Below are positions 17,076 through 26,219 of a DNA stretch of 64,000 nucleotides, in pieces. The stretch covers positions 186,001 through 250,000 of the forward strand of contig NZ_PVTS01000002.1 of the NCBI RefSeq assembly GCF_003003035.1. The letters are read 5' to 3'. A model generated the notes under the pieces. That model searched no databases, was not told the DNA's origin, and saw only the letters and a list, made by a program, of their open reading frames with translations. Numbering within the stretch: position 1 is the first letter of the stretch; every line of letters begins with the position of its first letter. This stretch comes from Marinilabilia salmonicolor (GTDB lineage Bacteria > Bacteroidota > Bacteroidia > Bacteroidales > Marinilabiliaceae). A program made the position numbers and the translations under genes.

Positions 17076-18002
17076 CTACCGGTACTTCTCATCCCGGTTG
17101 AGATAGATGCTTACGTAGCTCTTGTATCTGGAAGCGGCAATTTCACCGTTTTCCACAGCCTCTTTTACGGCACATCCGGGTTCATGCAAATGTGTACAAT
17201 TGTAATAACGACAACCGGGAGCCACCTTAAAAATCTCCCTGAAATAGTGGGCCAGCTCTTCTTTTTCAATATTAAAGAGTCCAAATCCGCGGATACCGGG
17301 AGTGTCGATGATATATCCTCCGAAAGAGAGGGGATGCATTTCAGCAAAGGTAGTGGTATGCCGCCCTGTGTGGTGACGCTCAGAAATGCGGCCGGTCTTA
17401 AGATTCAGCGAAGGTTCCACCCTGTTTACCAGTGTACTTTTCCCTACACCTGAATGACCGGCGAGCAGAGATACTTTCCCTTTCAATAGATCTTTCACAC
17501 ACTCCAGATCTTCATCATGCTTGGCGGAGGTGGTCAGAACATTGTAACCTGTTTTTTCATAAATCTCCTGAAATTCAGCCAGCTGATCCTTATGAAAATG
17601 ATCATACCGATCCACCTTGTTGAAAATAATGGTGGCAGGGATGTCATAAGCTTCCGTACTGGCGAGCAACCGATCAATAAAAACAGGAGTGGTAACCGGA
17701 TAGTTGATGGTGGCCACAATGATGGCCTGATCTATATTTGCAGCCAGAATCTGGGTTTGGCGTGACAAGTTGGAAGCGCGACGGACAATGAAATTGCGGC
17801 GTTCTCCGATTTTCTCGATCACGCCCGTTCCGGTGGATTCATCAACACTGTACATTACCCTGTCGCCAACAGCCACAGGATTGGTACTCTTGAGTTCATC
17901 CAACCGAAATTTCCCCTTGATTTTGCAGGAAACAGGAGCTTCATCATTGGTTTGCACATTGTACCAGCTACCGGTCGATTTTATGACAACGCCTTCTTTC
18001 AA
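17076..18002 (-). CDS. rsgA: Ribosome small-subunit-dependent GTPase A
   Basis: 308 aa circularly permuted GTPase that helps 30S maturation. An N-terminal OB fold (about 1-70) is followed by G4 NKVD (128-131), then G1 GHSGVGKS (182-189) and G3 DTPG (233-236). The C-terminal zinc knuckle uses Cys264, Cys269, His271 and Cys277 (PGCRYYNCTHLHEPGC). The start codon is TTG at 18002: an in-frame stop lies 27 bases upstream and no ATG falls in between, and KEGVVIKSTGSWY matches the family N-terminus. Confidence 0.96.
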   Translation of the reverse strand: MKEGVVIKSTGSWYNVQTNDEAPVSCKIKGKFRLDELKSTNPVAVGDRVMYSVDESTGTGVIEKIGERRNFIVRRASNLSRQTQILAANIDQAIIVATINYPVTTPVFIDRLLASTEAYDIPATIIFNKVDRYDHFHKDQLAEFQEIYEKTGYNVLTTSAKHDEDLECVKDLLKGKVSLLAGHSGVGKSTLVNRVEPSLNLKTGRISERHHTGRHTTTFAEMHPLSFGGYIIDTPGIRGFGLFNIEKEELAHYFREIFKVAPGCRYYNCTHLHEPGCAVKEAVENGEIAASRYKSYVSIYLNRDEKYR

Positions 18003-18081
18003 ATGTCTCTTTTTAGTAATGGTATTCTAACTGTTAGCGTAATGAACCTTAATTTAATCAATTATGGATTTTTACACTTAT

Positions 18082-18113
18082 CAAAAATAATGATTTATCA
18101 GTTTCAGTCACAA
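18082..18113 (-). promoter_or_regulatory. Promoter of rsgA (TTG, 21 bp, TATTTTTG)
   Basis: On the minus strand TTG (18111-18113) is followed after 21 bp by TATTTTTG (18082-18089), a full match to the Bacteroidota -33/-7 layout. The leader to the TTG start at 18002 would be about 75 nt. Confidence 0.65.
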
Positions 18114-18128
18114 TCCTGAAAAAATAAA

Positions 18129-18779
18129 TTATTCGTTCCGCTTCTTTTTTTGAAGAATGATTACTCTTTTCCCGTCGTCCCAAACAATCTCAAATCCCCA
18201 CCTGCGGGCAATGTATTCAAAAGATCGGAATGAAAAGAACAACACATGCGTATCATCCCGGGCATAAAACCAATTAAGAAATTTTTCCGGACCCGAATGC
18301 CACATGGTCATGATTACCAGGAATCCACCGGGATTTAATCGGTCATGAATAAGATTCATCTCTTTTACAGGATCGTGAAAATGCTCAAACGCTTCGGTGG
18401 AAAAAATAAAATCAAAAAGTCCCTCCGGGAATGAAGGCCCGAAAACAGGATCATAATCCTGACAATCAAAGCCCCTTTTGCCAAGCAACGTCGAAAGGGC
18501 AGGTCCCGGACCACTGCCAAAATCAAGCCCCCTCATTCCTGTATTTATAAAGGGAAGCGCAGGATCCATTGCCTGATTAAGAAAATTCACATACCCGGCA
18601 TCGTTGATGTCATTTTCGTGTTTTTCGTAGCGTTCCTTTTCTCCGTCAACGGTCAGCAAATCATCAGAAGAAACAAAAATCAGATCGCAAACCGGACAAT
18701 GAAAATAGTGCCTGTTTAGGGGGCCTTTCAAGGGGGAAATTGCTATAGAATTATTGCACAAAGGACAACTCCGGGCCAT
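18129..18779 (-). CDS. SAM-dependent methyltransferase with N-terminal zinc ribbon
   Basis: 216 aa class I methyltransferase. The N-terminus has CPLC (5-8) and CPVC (about 28-31), a zinc-ribbon pair. SAM-binding motif I is LDFGSGPGPALSTLL; post-motif FDFIFSTEAFEHFHDP and LNPGGFLVIMT match the Methyltransf_23 type. Substrate unknown. It follows the DUF4268 gene by 12 bp and is probably in the same transcript. Confidence 0.85.
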   Translation of the reverse strand: MARSCPLCNNSIAISPLKGPLNRHYFHCPVCDLIFVSSDDLLTVDGEKERYEKHENDINDAGYVNFLNQAMDPALPFINTGMRGLDFGSGPGPALSTLLGKRGFDCQDYDPVFGPSFPEGLFDFIFSTEAFEHFHDPVKEMNLIHDRLNPGGFLVIMTMWHSGPEKFLNWFYARDDTHVLFFSFRSFEYIARRWGFEIVWDDGKRVIILQKKKRNE

Positions 18780-18791
18780 AAAAATCTTGCT

Positions 18792-19247
18792 TTACATATA
18801 CTTCAGATAATCTTTGACCTCCAGAAAGGCTTTCTCCAGACGTATCATCCGGTCAATCATAAAAGTAAAGATCTCGGGCCAGGTCTCTCTGACATACATA
18901 TCACCCGGCTGCTCCACATACACCCGGCACACATCCCGCCCATTGTCTTTGGTATAAGCAAAATCCCAAATCAAAGGCCCTTCAAACTCCCGCTCAAACA
19001 ATTCTTTGGCAGCTTCCAGCTTTTCATAGAGGGCCAGGCGGTCCTCTTCTTTTTTCTTATTGATCTCCAAAGCCACAATGATCTTTTCACGCCCTACATC
19101 AAACCGCAAATCCAATCCCTTAATTCCGGTATTGTCACCAATCCACAGACGTTTTCGCCCTTTTTGGCCTGGCAATCTTCTGGTACGGTTGGAAAGTTTT
19201 TGCCAAAACTCAAGACGCAACTCTTTGGCTTCTTCTTTACTGAACAT
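18792..19247 (-). CDS. DUF4268-family protein
   Basis: 151 aa, no signal peptide. Matches DUF4268: N-terminal LRLEFWQKLSNRTRR, then 'KGLDLRFDVGREKIIVALEINKKKEEDRLALYEKLEAAKELFE' and the C-terminal WPEIFTFMIDRMIRLEKAF. DUF4268 is related to nuclease-like folds and is often seen at the C-terminus of larger DNA-associated proteins or as a stand-alone short protein such as this. Its function is unproven. It is paired with the downstream methyltransferase. Confidence 0.75.
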   Translation of the reverse strand: MFSKEEAKELRLEFWQKLSNRTRRLPGQKGRKRLWIGDNTGIKGLDLRFDVGREKIIVALEINKKKEEDRLALYEKLEAAKELFEREFEGPLIWDFAYTKDNGRDVCRVYVEQPGDMYVRETWPEIFTFMIDRMIRLEKAFLEVKDYLKYM

Positions 19248-19297
19248 ATTCGCTTCAGATCTGATTATACATTATCCTTTGACAAAAAAGCGGAGCT

Positions 19298-19474
19298 TTA
19301 GTCATTCTTTTGCTCTTCGCTCTTTTTCTGCGACAAAAGCAGGTACAGAAGATAGGCAATTCCGGTTCCCATCAACCCTATGGCTATACGCTCCATGGTT
19401 TGCGATCCACCGTGAACCATTCCAAACCCCATTACTACAAACAAAACAGCTACAATTCCCAATTTTGTCTTCAT
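19298..19474 (-). CDS. Small inner-membrane protein, 58 aa
   Basis: MKTKLGIVAVLFVVMGFGMVHGG forms one hydrophobic segment and IAIGLMGTGIAYLLYLLL a second, with a charged tail (SQKKSEEQKND). The ATG at 19474 lies four bases after the porin-like gene's stop; an extension to 19549 would overlap that gene heavily, so the short form is preferred. Family not recognised. Tight spacing suggests co-transcription with the porin-like gene. Confidence 0.6.
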   Translation of the reverse strand: MKTKLGIVAVLFVVMGFGMVHGGSQTMERIAIGLMGTGIAYLLYLLLSQKKSEEQKND

Positions 19475-19478
19475 ATGC

Positions 19479-20675
19479 TTAAAAATTATACCGTAAAGAT
19501 AACAACATCCGATGATTAATATATTCTTCGGTATTGACAGGAACACCATAACTGTCGTAATTGTTTCCCCACTGCGCTGCAGTAAACAGATATTCCAGTC
19601 CTACCCAGGCATTACCCATGAGATACTTTATACGTGGTGACACCCCAAAGACTGAGGCCACCAGCCCCTCGCTGCGTGACAACTCCGGGATTACGGTCAC
19701 CTCCCCGGGAGCACCCATATTTGCAGTATATCCGGCAAAGAGTCCGGGCTGAAAACCTTCCTTATTGTTGCCATGAATATCGGTCCAGACAGAAGCAGTA
19801 TGAAGAGAGACAAACTCATTGTCACCAACCGACCGGCCGGTACCTCCCAGCATCACCAAATCAGAAAGATTGCTTCCGTAAATACCCTCCATACTGAAAG
19901 TAACAGCAGGCAATTTATATTTAAAAGACCCGTTAAAATGAAACCCGGAAACTTTTTCCACATCCGCACCTTCGGTAAATTCACCGGGGACAGCCAGGGT
20001 TTTATATCCTGCTGTAAAAGCAGTCCAGACACCATCTCCGCTCCATTTCATCTGAAGATCCAGCTCCGGCATCAAAGCATGCTCGGTACCGGAAACCTCA
20101 AAACCACTGTTTCTGAAATTGTTTTGCTCCACCACAAAGAAGAGCAACTGCGTTTTTGGAGATAGCTGTCGGGAAATTCTGATCTGAGGATTCCTTATCA
20201 GGGGATGAAACGGAGTTCCGGCATTTACATTTACGGTGCCCGGACAATTTTCGGGCAAAAACATTGGATGCCATGTTTGACCTGCCGTAATCGACCACTT
20301 TTCTTTTGCAAAGGTCACAAAAGCATGTCGCAGCCTGAAATTGTTGTCGCCGTTGCCCTTCCCAAGGAAGTCACCCTCTACCATGGCAGAAGTTTTGAAT
20401 CCTTTAAGTTCGGGACCGGAAATATGAAGCCCAAAACGGCTGTAAGCAGCATCCAGGTCAAACTGCGACTTATCACGTTCGTCCTCTCCTGCATCGTTCA
20501 ACAGTTCGGGCAAAGGATAGAGATAAATATGTCGGTTGCGGGCTTCAGCACTTTCACGGCTGTTAACCGAAGCATTCACGCCAACATATCCTTTCAATTC
20601 AATTTTGAAATCCTGGGAAACTACATCCGGCAAAACAAAAAGCGTTAATACCAGAACCAAAAAAAGACTATTCAT
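19479..20675 (-). CDS. Outer-membrane porin-like protein
   Basis: 398 aa with signal peptide (MNSLFLVLVLTLFVLPDVVS). The mature chain is a beta-barrel: repeated amphipathic strands, KGYVGVNASVNSRESAEARN near the start, LRHAFVTFAKEKWSITAGQTWHPM (the 'gq.w..f' signature of DcaP/porin-type barrels) and a C-terminal aromatic strand ending MLLSLRYNF with terminal Phe, as required for BAM-dependent insertion. Substrate unknown. Confidence 0.82.
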   Translation of the reverse strand: MNSLFLVLVLTLFVLPDVVSQDFKIELKGYVGVNASVNSRESAEARNRHIYLYPLPELLNDAGEDERDKSQFDLDAAYSRFGLHISGPELKGFKTSAMVEGDFLGKGNGDNNFRLRHAFVTFAKEKWSITAGQTWHPMFLPENCPGTVNVNAGTPFHPLIRNPQIRISRQLSPKTQLLFFVVEQNNFRNSGFEVSGTEHALMPELDLQMKWSGDGVWTAFTAGYKTLAVPGEFTEGADVEKVSGFHFNGSFKYKLPAVTFSMEGIYGSNLSDLVMLGGTGRSVGDNEFVSLHTASVWTDIHGNNKEGFQPGLFAGYTANMGAPGEVTVIPELSRSEGLVASVFGVSPRIKYLMGNAWVGLEYLFTAAQWGNNYDSYGVPVNTEEYINHRMLLSLRYNF

Positions 20676-20754
20676 TCGTTTAAAAAATTAATATCAATAA
20701 GAAAACTAAAACCTTATAGTCTTCAATAAAAAGCGGATAATAATGTGTCCTAAA

Positions 20755-20788
20755 ACAAAAAAAGTCACCCCGAATCCAGGATGACTTT
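20755..20788 (-). terminator. Terminator of tRNA-Asn transcript
   Basis: Stem AAAGTCAcCC (20761-20770) with GGaTGACTTT (20779-20788). Read on the minus strand it lies just after the tRNA and is followed by a run of seven T residues. Confidence 0.8.
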
Positions 20789-20791
20789 CAG

Positions 20792-20865
20792 CTCCCCAGG
20801 TAGGACTTGAACCTACGACCTACGGATTAACAGTCCGCCGCTCTAACCAACTGAGCTACTGAGGA
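20792..20865 (-). tRNA. tRNA-Asn (anticodon GTT)
   Basis: 74 nt. Acceptor TCCTCAG pairs with CTGGGGA, D arm GCTC...GAGC, anticodon loop CTGTTAATC (GTT), T arm AGGTTCAAGTCCT. Discriminator base is G; CCA is not encoded. A terminator follows on the same strand. Confidence 0.97.
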
Positions 20866-21045
20866 ATAAGTGCAAAACAACAATTTCTTGTTTTTTTAAA
20901 AGCCGTTGCTTTTATCTGATTGCGGTTGCAAAAATATGACCTTTATTTTAACTGTGCAAGACCTTCAATGCATTTTTTTGAAAAAATTCCTGCTTTGTAA
21001 AAAAATCCTCATCTTTGCACTCCGAAAATCAAAACAGAAAACATT

Positions 21046-22026
21046 ATGAGCAAGGTTATTGGGATGGGCAACGCGCTGGTGGATATTTTAACCCGTTTAC
21101 AGGACGACACCATTCTCTCCGAATTGAAATACCCCAAGGGGTCAATGCAACTGGTAAATGTTGAGGAAGTGGCCAACGTTTTACTTGCCACACGCGATTT
21201 TCCCAGAAATCAGGCATCGGGAGGTTCGGCTGCCAATACCATCCACGGACTTGCCAACCTGGGAGTAGAGACAGGTTTCTTTGGCAAAGTAGGAAGAGAT
21301 GAGTGGGGAGCATTTTTCCGTTCCGACCTGGAAAAGAGGAGTATTAAACCCTATCTGCTGGAAAGCGACAACGAATCAGGACGCGCCTTTGCACTGATCA
21401 GTCCCGACTCGGAAAGAACCTTTGCCACGTTTCTGGGTGCTGCTGTTGAGCTGGCACACCACGAAATACCTGACAGTCTGTTCGACGATTACAGCATATT
21501 GCATATTGAAGGATACCTGGTTCAGAACCGCGATTTGATTCGTCATGCCCTTCAACTTGCCAAGTCTAAAGGATTGAAAGTATCTCTCGACCTGGCCAGT
21601 TTTAATGTGGTGGAAGACAACCTGGACTTCCTGCATGAAATGGTGGAAAAATATGTGGATATTCTTTTTGCCAATGAGGAGGAAGCAAAAGCCTTTACCG
21701 GTTTGGCAGAAGAAGAAGCACTACATAAAATTTCCGAATTTTGCGATCTCACCGTTTTAAAACTCGGAAAAAAAGGCTCTGTCATCAAGCACCATGATGA
21801 AATCGTGAAAATCGCCCCCATTCAGGTTGAAAGCCTGGACACCACCGGTGCCGGCGACCTGTATGCTTCCGGATTTCTCTTTGGAATGATTCACGGTCTC
21901 TCCATGCAACAGTGCGGCCGCATCGGCTCATTGCTTGCCGGAAAAGTGATTGAAGTAATTGGTCCCAAAATGGATGATGCTACCTGGGATATGATTAAAG
22001 AAGAGGTCGCAGCGCTGATAAACTAA
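21046..22026 (+). CDS. PfkB-family sugar/nucleoside kinase (adenosine kinase-like)
   Basis: 326 aa cytosolic kinase. N-terminal MGNALVDIL, substrate-binding GGSAANTIHGLANLG (59-73), and the C-terminal PfkB signature DTTGAGDLYASGFL with catalytic Asp271. This adenosine-kinase-like subgroup is widespread in Bacteroidota. The exact substrate (adenosine or another sugar) cannot be set from sequence alone. It is followed after 71 bp by trpS on the same strand, which has its own promoter-like box. Confidence 0.9.
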   Translation: MSKVIGMGNALVDILTRLQDDTILSELKYPKGSMQLVNVEEVANVLLATRDFPRNQASGGSAANTIHGLANLGVETGFFGKVGRDEWGAFFRSDLEKRSIKPYLLESDNESGRAFALISPDSERTFATFLGAAVELAHHEIPDSLFDDYSILHIEGYLVQNRDLIRHALQLAKSKGLKVSLDLASFNVVEDNLDFLHEMVEKYVDILFANEEEAKAFTGLAEEEALHKISEFCDLTVLKLGKKGSVIKHHDEIVKIAPIQVESLDTTGAGDLYASGFLFGMIHGLSMQQCGRIGSLLAGKVIEVIGPKMDDATWDMIKEEVAALIN

Positions 22027-22047
22027 GCGCCGGACAAATTATTTTGC

Positions 22048-22055
22048 TATTTTTG
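22048..22055 (+). promoter_or_regulatory. -7 element TATTTTTG upstream of trpS
   Basis: Exact TAnnTTTG match 42 bp before the trpS ATG, just after the kinase stop. No clear -33 TTG is visible, so this is a candidate only. Confidence 0.45.
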
Positions 22056-22097
22056 CAGGCGTTTTGCAGATAATCAAATAAAAGAACGATATATATT

Positions 22098-23087
22098 ATG
22101 GAAACTGTTGTAAGTGGTATTCGGCCTACGGGAAATCTTCATCTCGGCAATTATTTTGGTGCAGTAAAAAACTTCCTGAAAATGCAGGAGAACTTCAACT
22201 GCTACTTTTTTATTGCTGACTACCACTCACTAACCACACATCCACACCCGGCAGATTTGCACGGAAATGTGCGTCAAATTCTTGCTGAATACCTGGCAGC
22301 AGGTCTCGATCCTGAAAAAGCGACCATTTATATTCAAAGTGACTTACCCGAAGTAGCGGAACTGACATTGCTGATGAATATGAATGCCTACCTGGGTGAG
22401 TTAGAACGCACCACCTCCTTTAAGGATAAAGCCCGCAAACAGCCCGAGAATGTGAATGCCGGTCTGCTGACCTATCCGGTGTTGATGGCTTCAGACATCA
22501 TTATTCACCAGGCCTCGAAAGTACCGGTAGGAAAAGATCAGGAGCAAAACCTGGAGATGACACGCAAATTTGCCAATCGTTTCAACCGAATTTACGAAAC
22601 GGATTATTTCACCATTCCCCAACCTTTTAACTTTGGAGAGTCTCTTATAAAAATCCCGGGGCTCGATGGTTCAGGCAAAATGGGGAAATCCGAAGGCAAT
22701 GGCATCTTTCTGGCCGAGGAACCTGCCTCCATCCGCAAAAAAGTGATGAAAGCAGTCACCGACAGCGGCCCGACCGTGCCCGACTCTCCGGTCAGCGAGC
22801 CTGTTCAGAATCTTTTCACCATTATGGAAGTGGTTTCACAAAAAGAAGTGCTCGATCAGTTTAAAGAGGATTACGCCAAATGCATCATTCGCTACGGAGA
22901 TCTGAAGAAAAAACTTGCTGAAGACATCATCAACTTTACAGCTCCCATCAGAGAGAAAATCAATGCCATTGCCGCCGATGATGCTTACCTGAGAAAAGTT
23001 GCCCAAATGGGAAAAGAAAAAGCACATGCCAGTGCATCCAAAACAGTAAAAGAGGTAAGAGAAATTATCGGTTTCAAACCGTTTTAA
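22098..23087 (+). CDS. trpS: Tryptophan--tRNA ligase
   Basis: 329 aa class I synthetase. The HIGH motif variant is PTGNLHLGNYFGA (10-22) and the KMSKS loop is KMGKS (194-198), as in many TrpRS enzymes. Length and start are normal for the family. A strong terminator follows, shared with the convergent LytTR gene. Confidence 0.97.
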   Translation: METVVSGIRPTGNLHLGNYFGAVKNFLKMQENFNCYFFIADYHSLTTHPHPADLHGNVRQILAEYLAAGLDPEKATIYIQSDLPEVAELTLLMNMNAYLGELERTTSFKDKARKQPENVNAGLLTYPVLMASDIIIHQASKVPVGKDQEQNLEMTRKFANRFNRIYETDYFTIPQPFNFGESLIKIPGLDGSGKMGKSEGNGIFLAEEPASIRKKVMKAVTDSGPTVPDSPVSEPVQNLFTIMEVVSQKEVLDQFKEDYAKCIIRYGDLKKKLAEDIINFTAPIREKINAIAADDAYLRKVAQMGKEKAHASASKTVKEVREIIGFKPF

Positions 23088-23124
23088 CCTGCTCTGCAGA
23101 GAAAACTCATATCATCAGTCAAAG

Positions 23125-23160
23125 AGGTATTACGGAACAATTTCGTAATACCTTTTTTTT
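23125..23160 (+). terminator. trpS terminator overlapping the end of the LytTR gene
   Basis: AGGTATTACG (23125-23134) pairs with CGTAATACCT (23144-23153), extended by three more pairs, then eight T residues. The stem contains the last codons and stop of the convergent regulator (YEIVP-stop), so one sequence is both coding and terminator. Confidence 0.88.
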
Positions 23161-23879
23161 ACGGTTTCGTATTTCCGTGCTTCCAGAGGAATGCCTGAGC
23201 CTTCATCCATCCAGACGAGGGTGTTTTTCTCATCCAGGCTCTCAATTCGTCTAAGGTTTACCACATACAAGGGATGGCAACGCAGGAACCCAAAATTGGC
23301 GAAAAGTTGCTCATAATACCGCAGGGGCCGAGGCACAAACAAACTTTGACCATTTTCGATATGCATCACAGATCCACCAGCCACAGCTTCCCCAAAAAGG
23401 ATGGAGGACAAGGAAACGGCTTTCACCATCCCCTCTACAGGAAAAACCACCATTTGTGAGGCGGCAGGAAGATTGGCATTGGTAAGAAGAATCTCCAACT
23501 TGTAATGATACTCAGCTTCATCAATGGCTTCACAAGCTTTATCCACTGCCAGTACCAAATCGGAAACATCAAACGGTTTCTTTACAAACCCCACCGCCGA
23601 AAACTGAATAGCCTCTTCCCGGAAATCTTCATGACCCGACATAAAAACCACCTTGAAATTGTAGAATTCCACCTTTTGAAGAAGATCAAAAGCGGTCCCG
23701 TCGGGAAGTGCAATATCCAGAATTAAAAGATCAGGTGTCTCTTCATGTATAATCTCAACAGCTTCAGAGACCAGCGAAACTGCCCCCAGAAGTTCAAACT
23801 CAGGAAAATGATGTCTCAGAATCTCTCCCACAATTTTCTGCATCACCCGATCATCCTCAACAATTAAGACCTTCTTCAT
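23130..23879 (-). CDS. LytTR-family response regulator
   Basis: 249 aa. Receiver domain with acidic pocket near residues 8-10, phospho-acceptor Asp55 in LLILDIALPDG and Lys about 101 in VKKPFD. The LytTR DNA-binding domain covers about 145-245 (SLSSILFGEA...FLRCHPLYVVNLRRI). It is encoded 71 bp downstream of the TPR histidine kinase on the same strand and is its likely partner. Its last codons lie inside the trpS terminator. Confidence 0.92.
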   Translation of the reverse strand: MKKVLIVEDDRVMQKIVGEILRHHFPEFELLGAVSLVSEAVEIIHEETPDLLILDIALPDGTAFDLLQKVEFYNFKVVFMSGHEDFREEAIQFSAVGFVKKPFDVSDLVLAVDKACEAIDEAEYHYKLEILLTNANLPAASQMVVFPVEGMVKAVSLSSILFGEAVAGGSVMHIENGQSLFVPRPLRYYEQLFANFGFLRCHPLYVVNLRRIESLDEKNTLVWMDEGSGIPLEARKYETVKKRYYEIVP

Positions 23880-23950
23880 TACGTTATTTTATATTCTGGT
23901 TGTAACTTTCAGGTGCGGGTTTGCTTATTTAATGAATCTGGCAGCCGGTT

Positions 23951-25957
23951 CTAAACTGATACAGACTCTGTTTTTAGAACATTGTTTTTCTGACGGGAAA
24001 CCGTTTTCCCGTGCTGATCAATTTCCACAAGAGGAATAACAATCCTGACAATGGTTCCGCGATCAAAAGGATTGATCTGCTTTTTATCTCTGATGGACAG
24101 CTCGGTACGTCCTCCGGAATCTCTCCGCAACATATCCAGCCGCTCCCGGGTGATCTTAATGGCCATAGATTCATGGCTACGCTCCTTTTCGCTGGCCTCT
24201 TTGGATGCGTCAATTCCAATTCCGTTGTCTTCAACCTCAACCACTACCCGGTTTTTATCATTTTTAAAGTGAATCTGAATCTGTCCCTCACTGCCGATAG
24301 GTTTAATCCCATGTTCGATGGCATTTTCGATAAATGGCTGGGTAAGCATTGGCGGAACCATCACATGCTCTATCTTCAGAGAATCATCAATATGAAGGCC
24401 GTAATCGAACGACTCAGAAAAGCGAAGTCGCTGGAGTTCGAGATAATATTTCAATATCTGAACCTCCTCTTTCAATGAAATGTAATCGTGAGTGGAATTT
24501 CGCAATACCTGACGCATCAGGCGTGCAAAATCAGTGAGAAAACGGGATGATTTTTCGATATCATGCTCCAGAATATAGACCTGAATGGCACTTAAGGCAT
24601 TAAAAATAAAATGCGGATTCATCTGCGAACGCAGCAATCTTTGCTGGTGACGCACATTTTTGTACCGGCTCTTCAACTGCATCTGTCTCACAATCATGAA
24701 TATTCCAAACGAAATGGTCACCACAATAATCAATGCGGTAATTAAATAAAACCGCTGACGATCGAGCATCGACTTTTGACGAATGGTCTCCTGATTCAGT
24801 TGATTAATTTTCTCCCGTTGCCGCTCCGACTCAAGAATAGCCTCCTGGGTGGCCAGATGATTGATGTTTTTTGTATTGATAATACTGTCTCTGTAAACAG
24901 CTGCGGTTTTAAAGAAATCAAGTGCCTTGCCAAATTCCGCTTTCTCCTCATATAATTCTGACAATAACCGGGAGCCCTCTTCTATCTGGTACAGCACTCC
25001 GATACCTTTGGCAATCTCCAGACTTTCCCTCAGATGTTTTTCTGCCTCCTGCAATTCTCCCATACCCAAATAGGTCTCTCCAATTTTGGAATGGCTGATG
25101 GCCACCTGCATCAGATCCCCCAGCTCTTCATTAAGATGCAGAGCTTTCTGTAAATACTCCAGTGCTTTATGAGGCCGGTCGAGTGCGATGTAAGCTCCTC
25201 CCAGACTGTTAAAGCAGATGGATTGTCCCACCTTACTGTTGATTTGGTAATTATAGTCGAGTGAAGTGAAAAAATGATGAAGTGCAGAATCAACCTGCCC
25301 CATCTTAAGCAGAGACTCTCCCATATTGTTATGGTTAATGGCCAGTCCAAGCTTATTCTTTTGTGCCTCTGACATGGCCAGTGACCGCTTAAAATACTCA
25401 ATGGAGGAGAGGTATCGTCCAAGATTGTAATTCACATTCCCGATACTGTTGATGGCAGAACTGATGGTTAAAGAGTCACCAGCCTCTTCTGCAAGAGCCA
25501 GCGCTTTCACATGCATCTCCAATGCCATGGGGTTGTCATCAATGCGCCGGTAAACCACCCCAATCTGATTATATACACTTGCCAACAGCTCCTGCTTATT
25601 AGCAACAGTAGCGAACTCCAGTGCTTTTTGATGAAATTTCATGGCCTCACCATAATCGGCCCGGTTTCGGTAGCGTTGTCCCAGTAAATTATAGATGCGC
25701 GCAAGCTGATAGATGTTATCGTTTTTCCGGGCAATATCCTCCGCCTCGGCAAGATAACTGTCGTTAATATCCACGTGTACACCTCCCTGCCCATAATGAG
25801 AAAAGGATTTTTCTATCAGCTGTTCCACCACCAGAGAATCGGTACCGGGGAGCCGGTCTCCTTCCGGTTTACCGGGCACCTCAGCCTGCTCCCCGATTTT
25901 ATTACAGGAGATTGTCAGGAAGAAAAAAAGAAAACACAGGCACTGAAGTTTTCCCAT
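23951..25957 (-). CDS. TPR-containing sensor histidine kinase with possible lipobox
   Basis: 668 aa. The N-terminus (MGKLQCLCFLFFFLTISCNK) resembles a lipoprotein signal with Cys at 18. Seven or so TPR units fill about 60-360 (for example YGEAMKFHQKALEFATVANKQELLASVYNQIGVVYR). A coiled segment precedes a membrane helix at about 400-422 (LITALIIVVTISFGIFMIV). The LytS-type His_kinase domain has phospho-acceptor His about 445 in SQMNPHFIFNALSAIQ, then N-box QPFIENAIEHG. TPR histidine kinases of this layout are common in Bacteroidota and sense unknown periplasmic signals. Pairs with the LytTR gene downstream. Confidence 0.9.
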   Translation of the reverse strand: MGKLQCLCFLFFFLTISCNKIGEQAEVPGKPEGDRLPGTDSLVVEQLIEKSFSHYGQGGVHVDINDSYLAEAEDIARKNDNIYQLARIYNLLGQRYRNRADYGEAMKFHQKALEFATVANKQELLASVYNQIGVVYRRIDDNPMALEMHVKALALAEEAGDSLTISSAINSIGNVNYNLGRYLSSIEYFKRSLAMSEAQKNKLGLAINHNNMGESLLKMGQVDSALHHFFTSLDYNYQINSKVGQSICFNSLGGAYIALDRPHKALEYLQKALHLNEELGDLMQVAISHSKIGETYLGMGELQEAEKHLRESLEIAKGIGVLYQIEEGSRLLSELYEEKAEFGKALDFFKTAAVYRDSIINTKNINHLATQEAILESERQREKINQLNQETIRQKSMLDRQRFYLITALIIVVTISFGIFMIVRQMQLKSRYKNVRHQQRLLRSQMNPHFIFNALSAIQVYILEHDIEKSSRFLTDFARLMRQVLRNSTHDYISLKEEVQILKYYLELQRLRFSESFDYGLHIDDSLKIEHVMVPPMLTQPFIENAIEHGIKPIGSEGQIQIHFKNDKNRVVVEVEDNGIGIDASKEASEKERSHESMAIKITRERLDMLRRDSGGRTELSIRDKKQINPFDRGTIVRIVIPLVEIDQHGKTVSRQKNNVLKTESVSV

Positions 25958-26192
25958 AATAATTCAGAATTTTATTCTTCATGCAATTCGGTAAAGATTT
26001 CCCGGTAAATTTTCCGGAAACAGAACGGCTGATTCACACAAAATTCACCGCCCGGGGAAACCCACCTGCCATTTTCAGGCAAGGTCTTAAAGATCAACCC
26101 GAAATTTGAGCAATTATAACCGGATTGTCCACCAAAATACAGTTTTTTTTATCTAATCAGCCCATGCTGTTTCTCAATTTTTGATGAAGGGT

Positions 26193-26200
26193 TATCTTTG
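26193..26200 (+). promoter_or_regulatory. -7 element TATCTTTG of dusB
   Basis: Exact TAnnTTTG match 20 bp before the GTG codon at 26220. Because transcription would start at about 26205, the in-frame ATG at 26184 and TTG at 26181 lie upstream of the message; the box therefore decides the start of dusB. Confidence 0.65.
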
Positions 26201-26219
26201 CAGGCTAAAATGGATACAA

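Noticed and set aside
18129-19247. Restriction-modification system
   Set aside because: The methyltransferase lacks DNA-methylase motifs and no restriction nuclease domain is visible; kept only as a weak lead.
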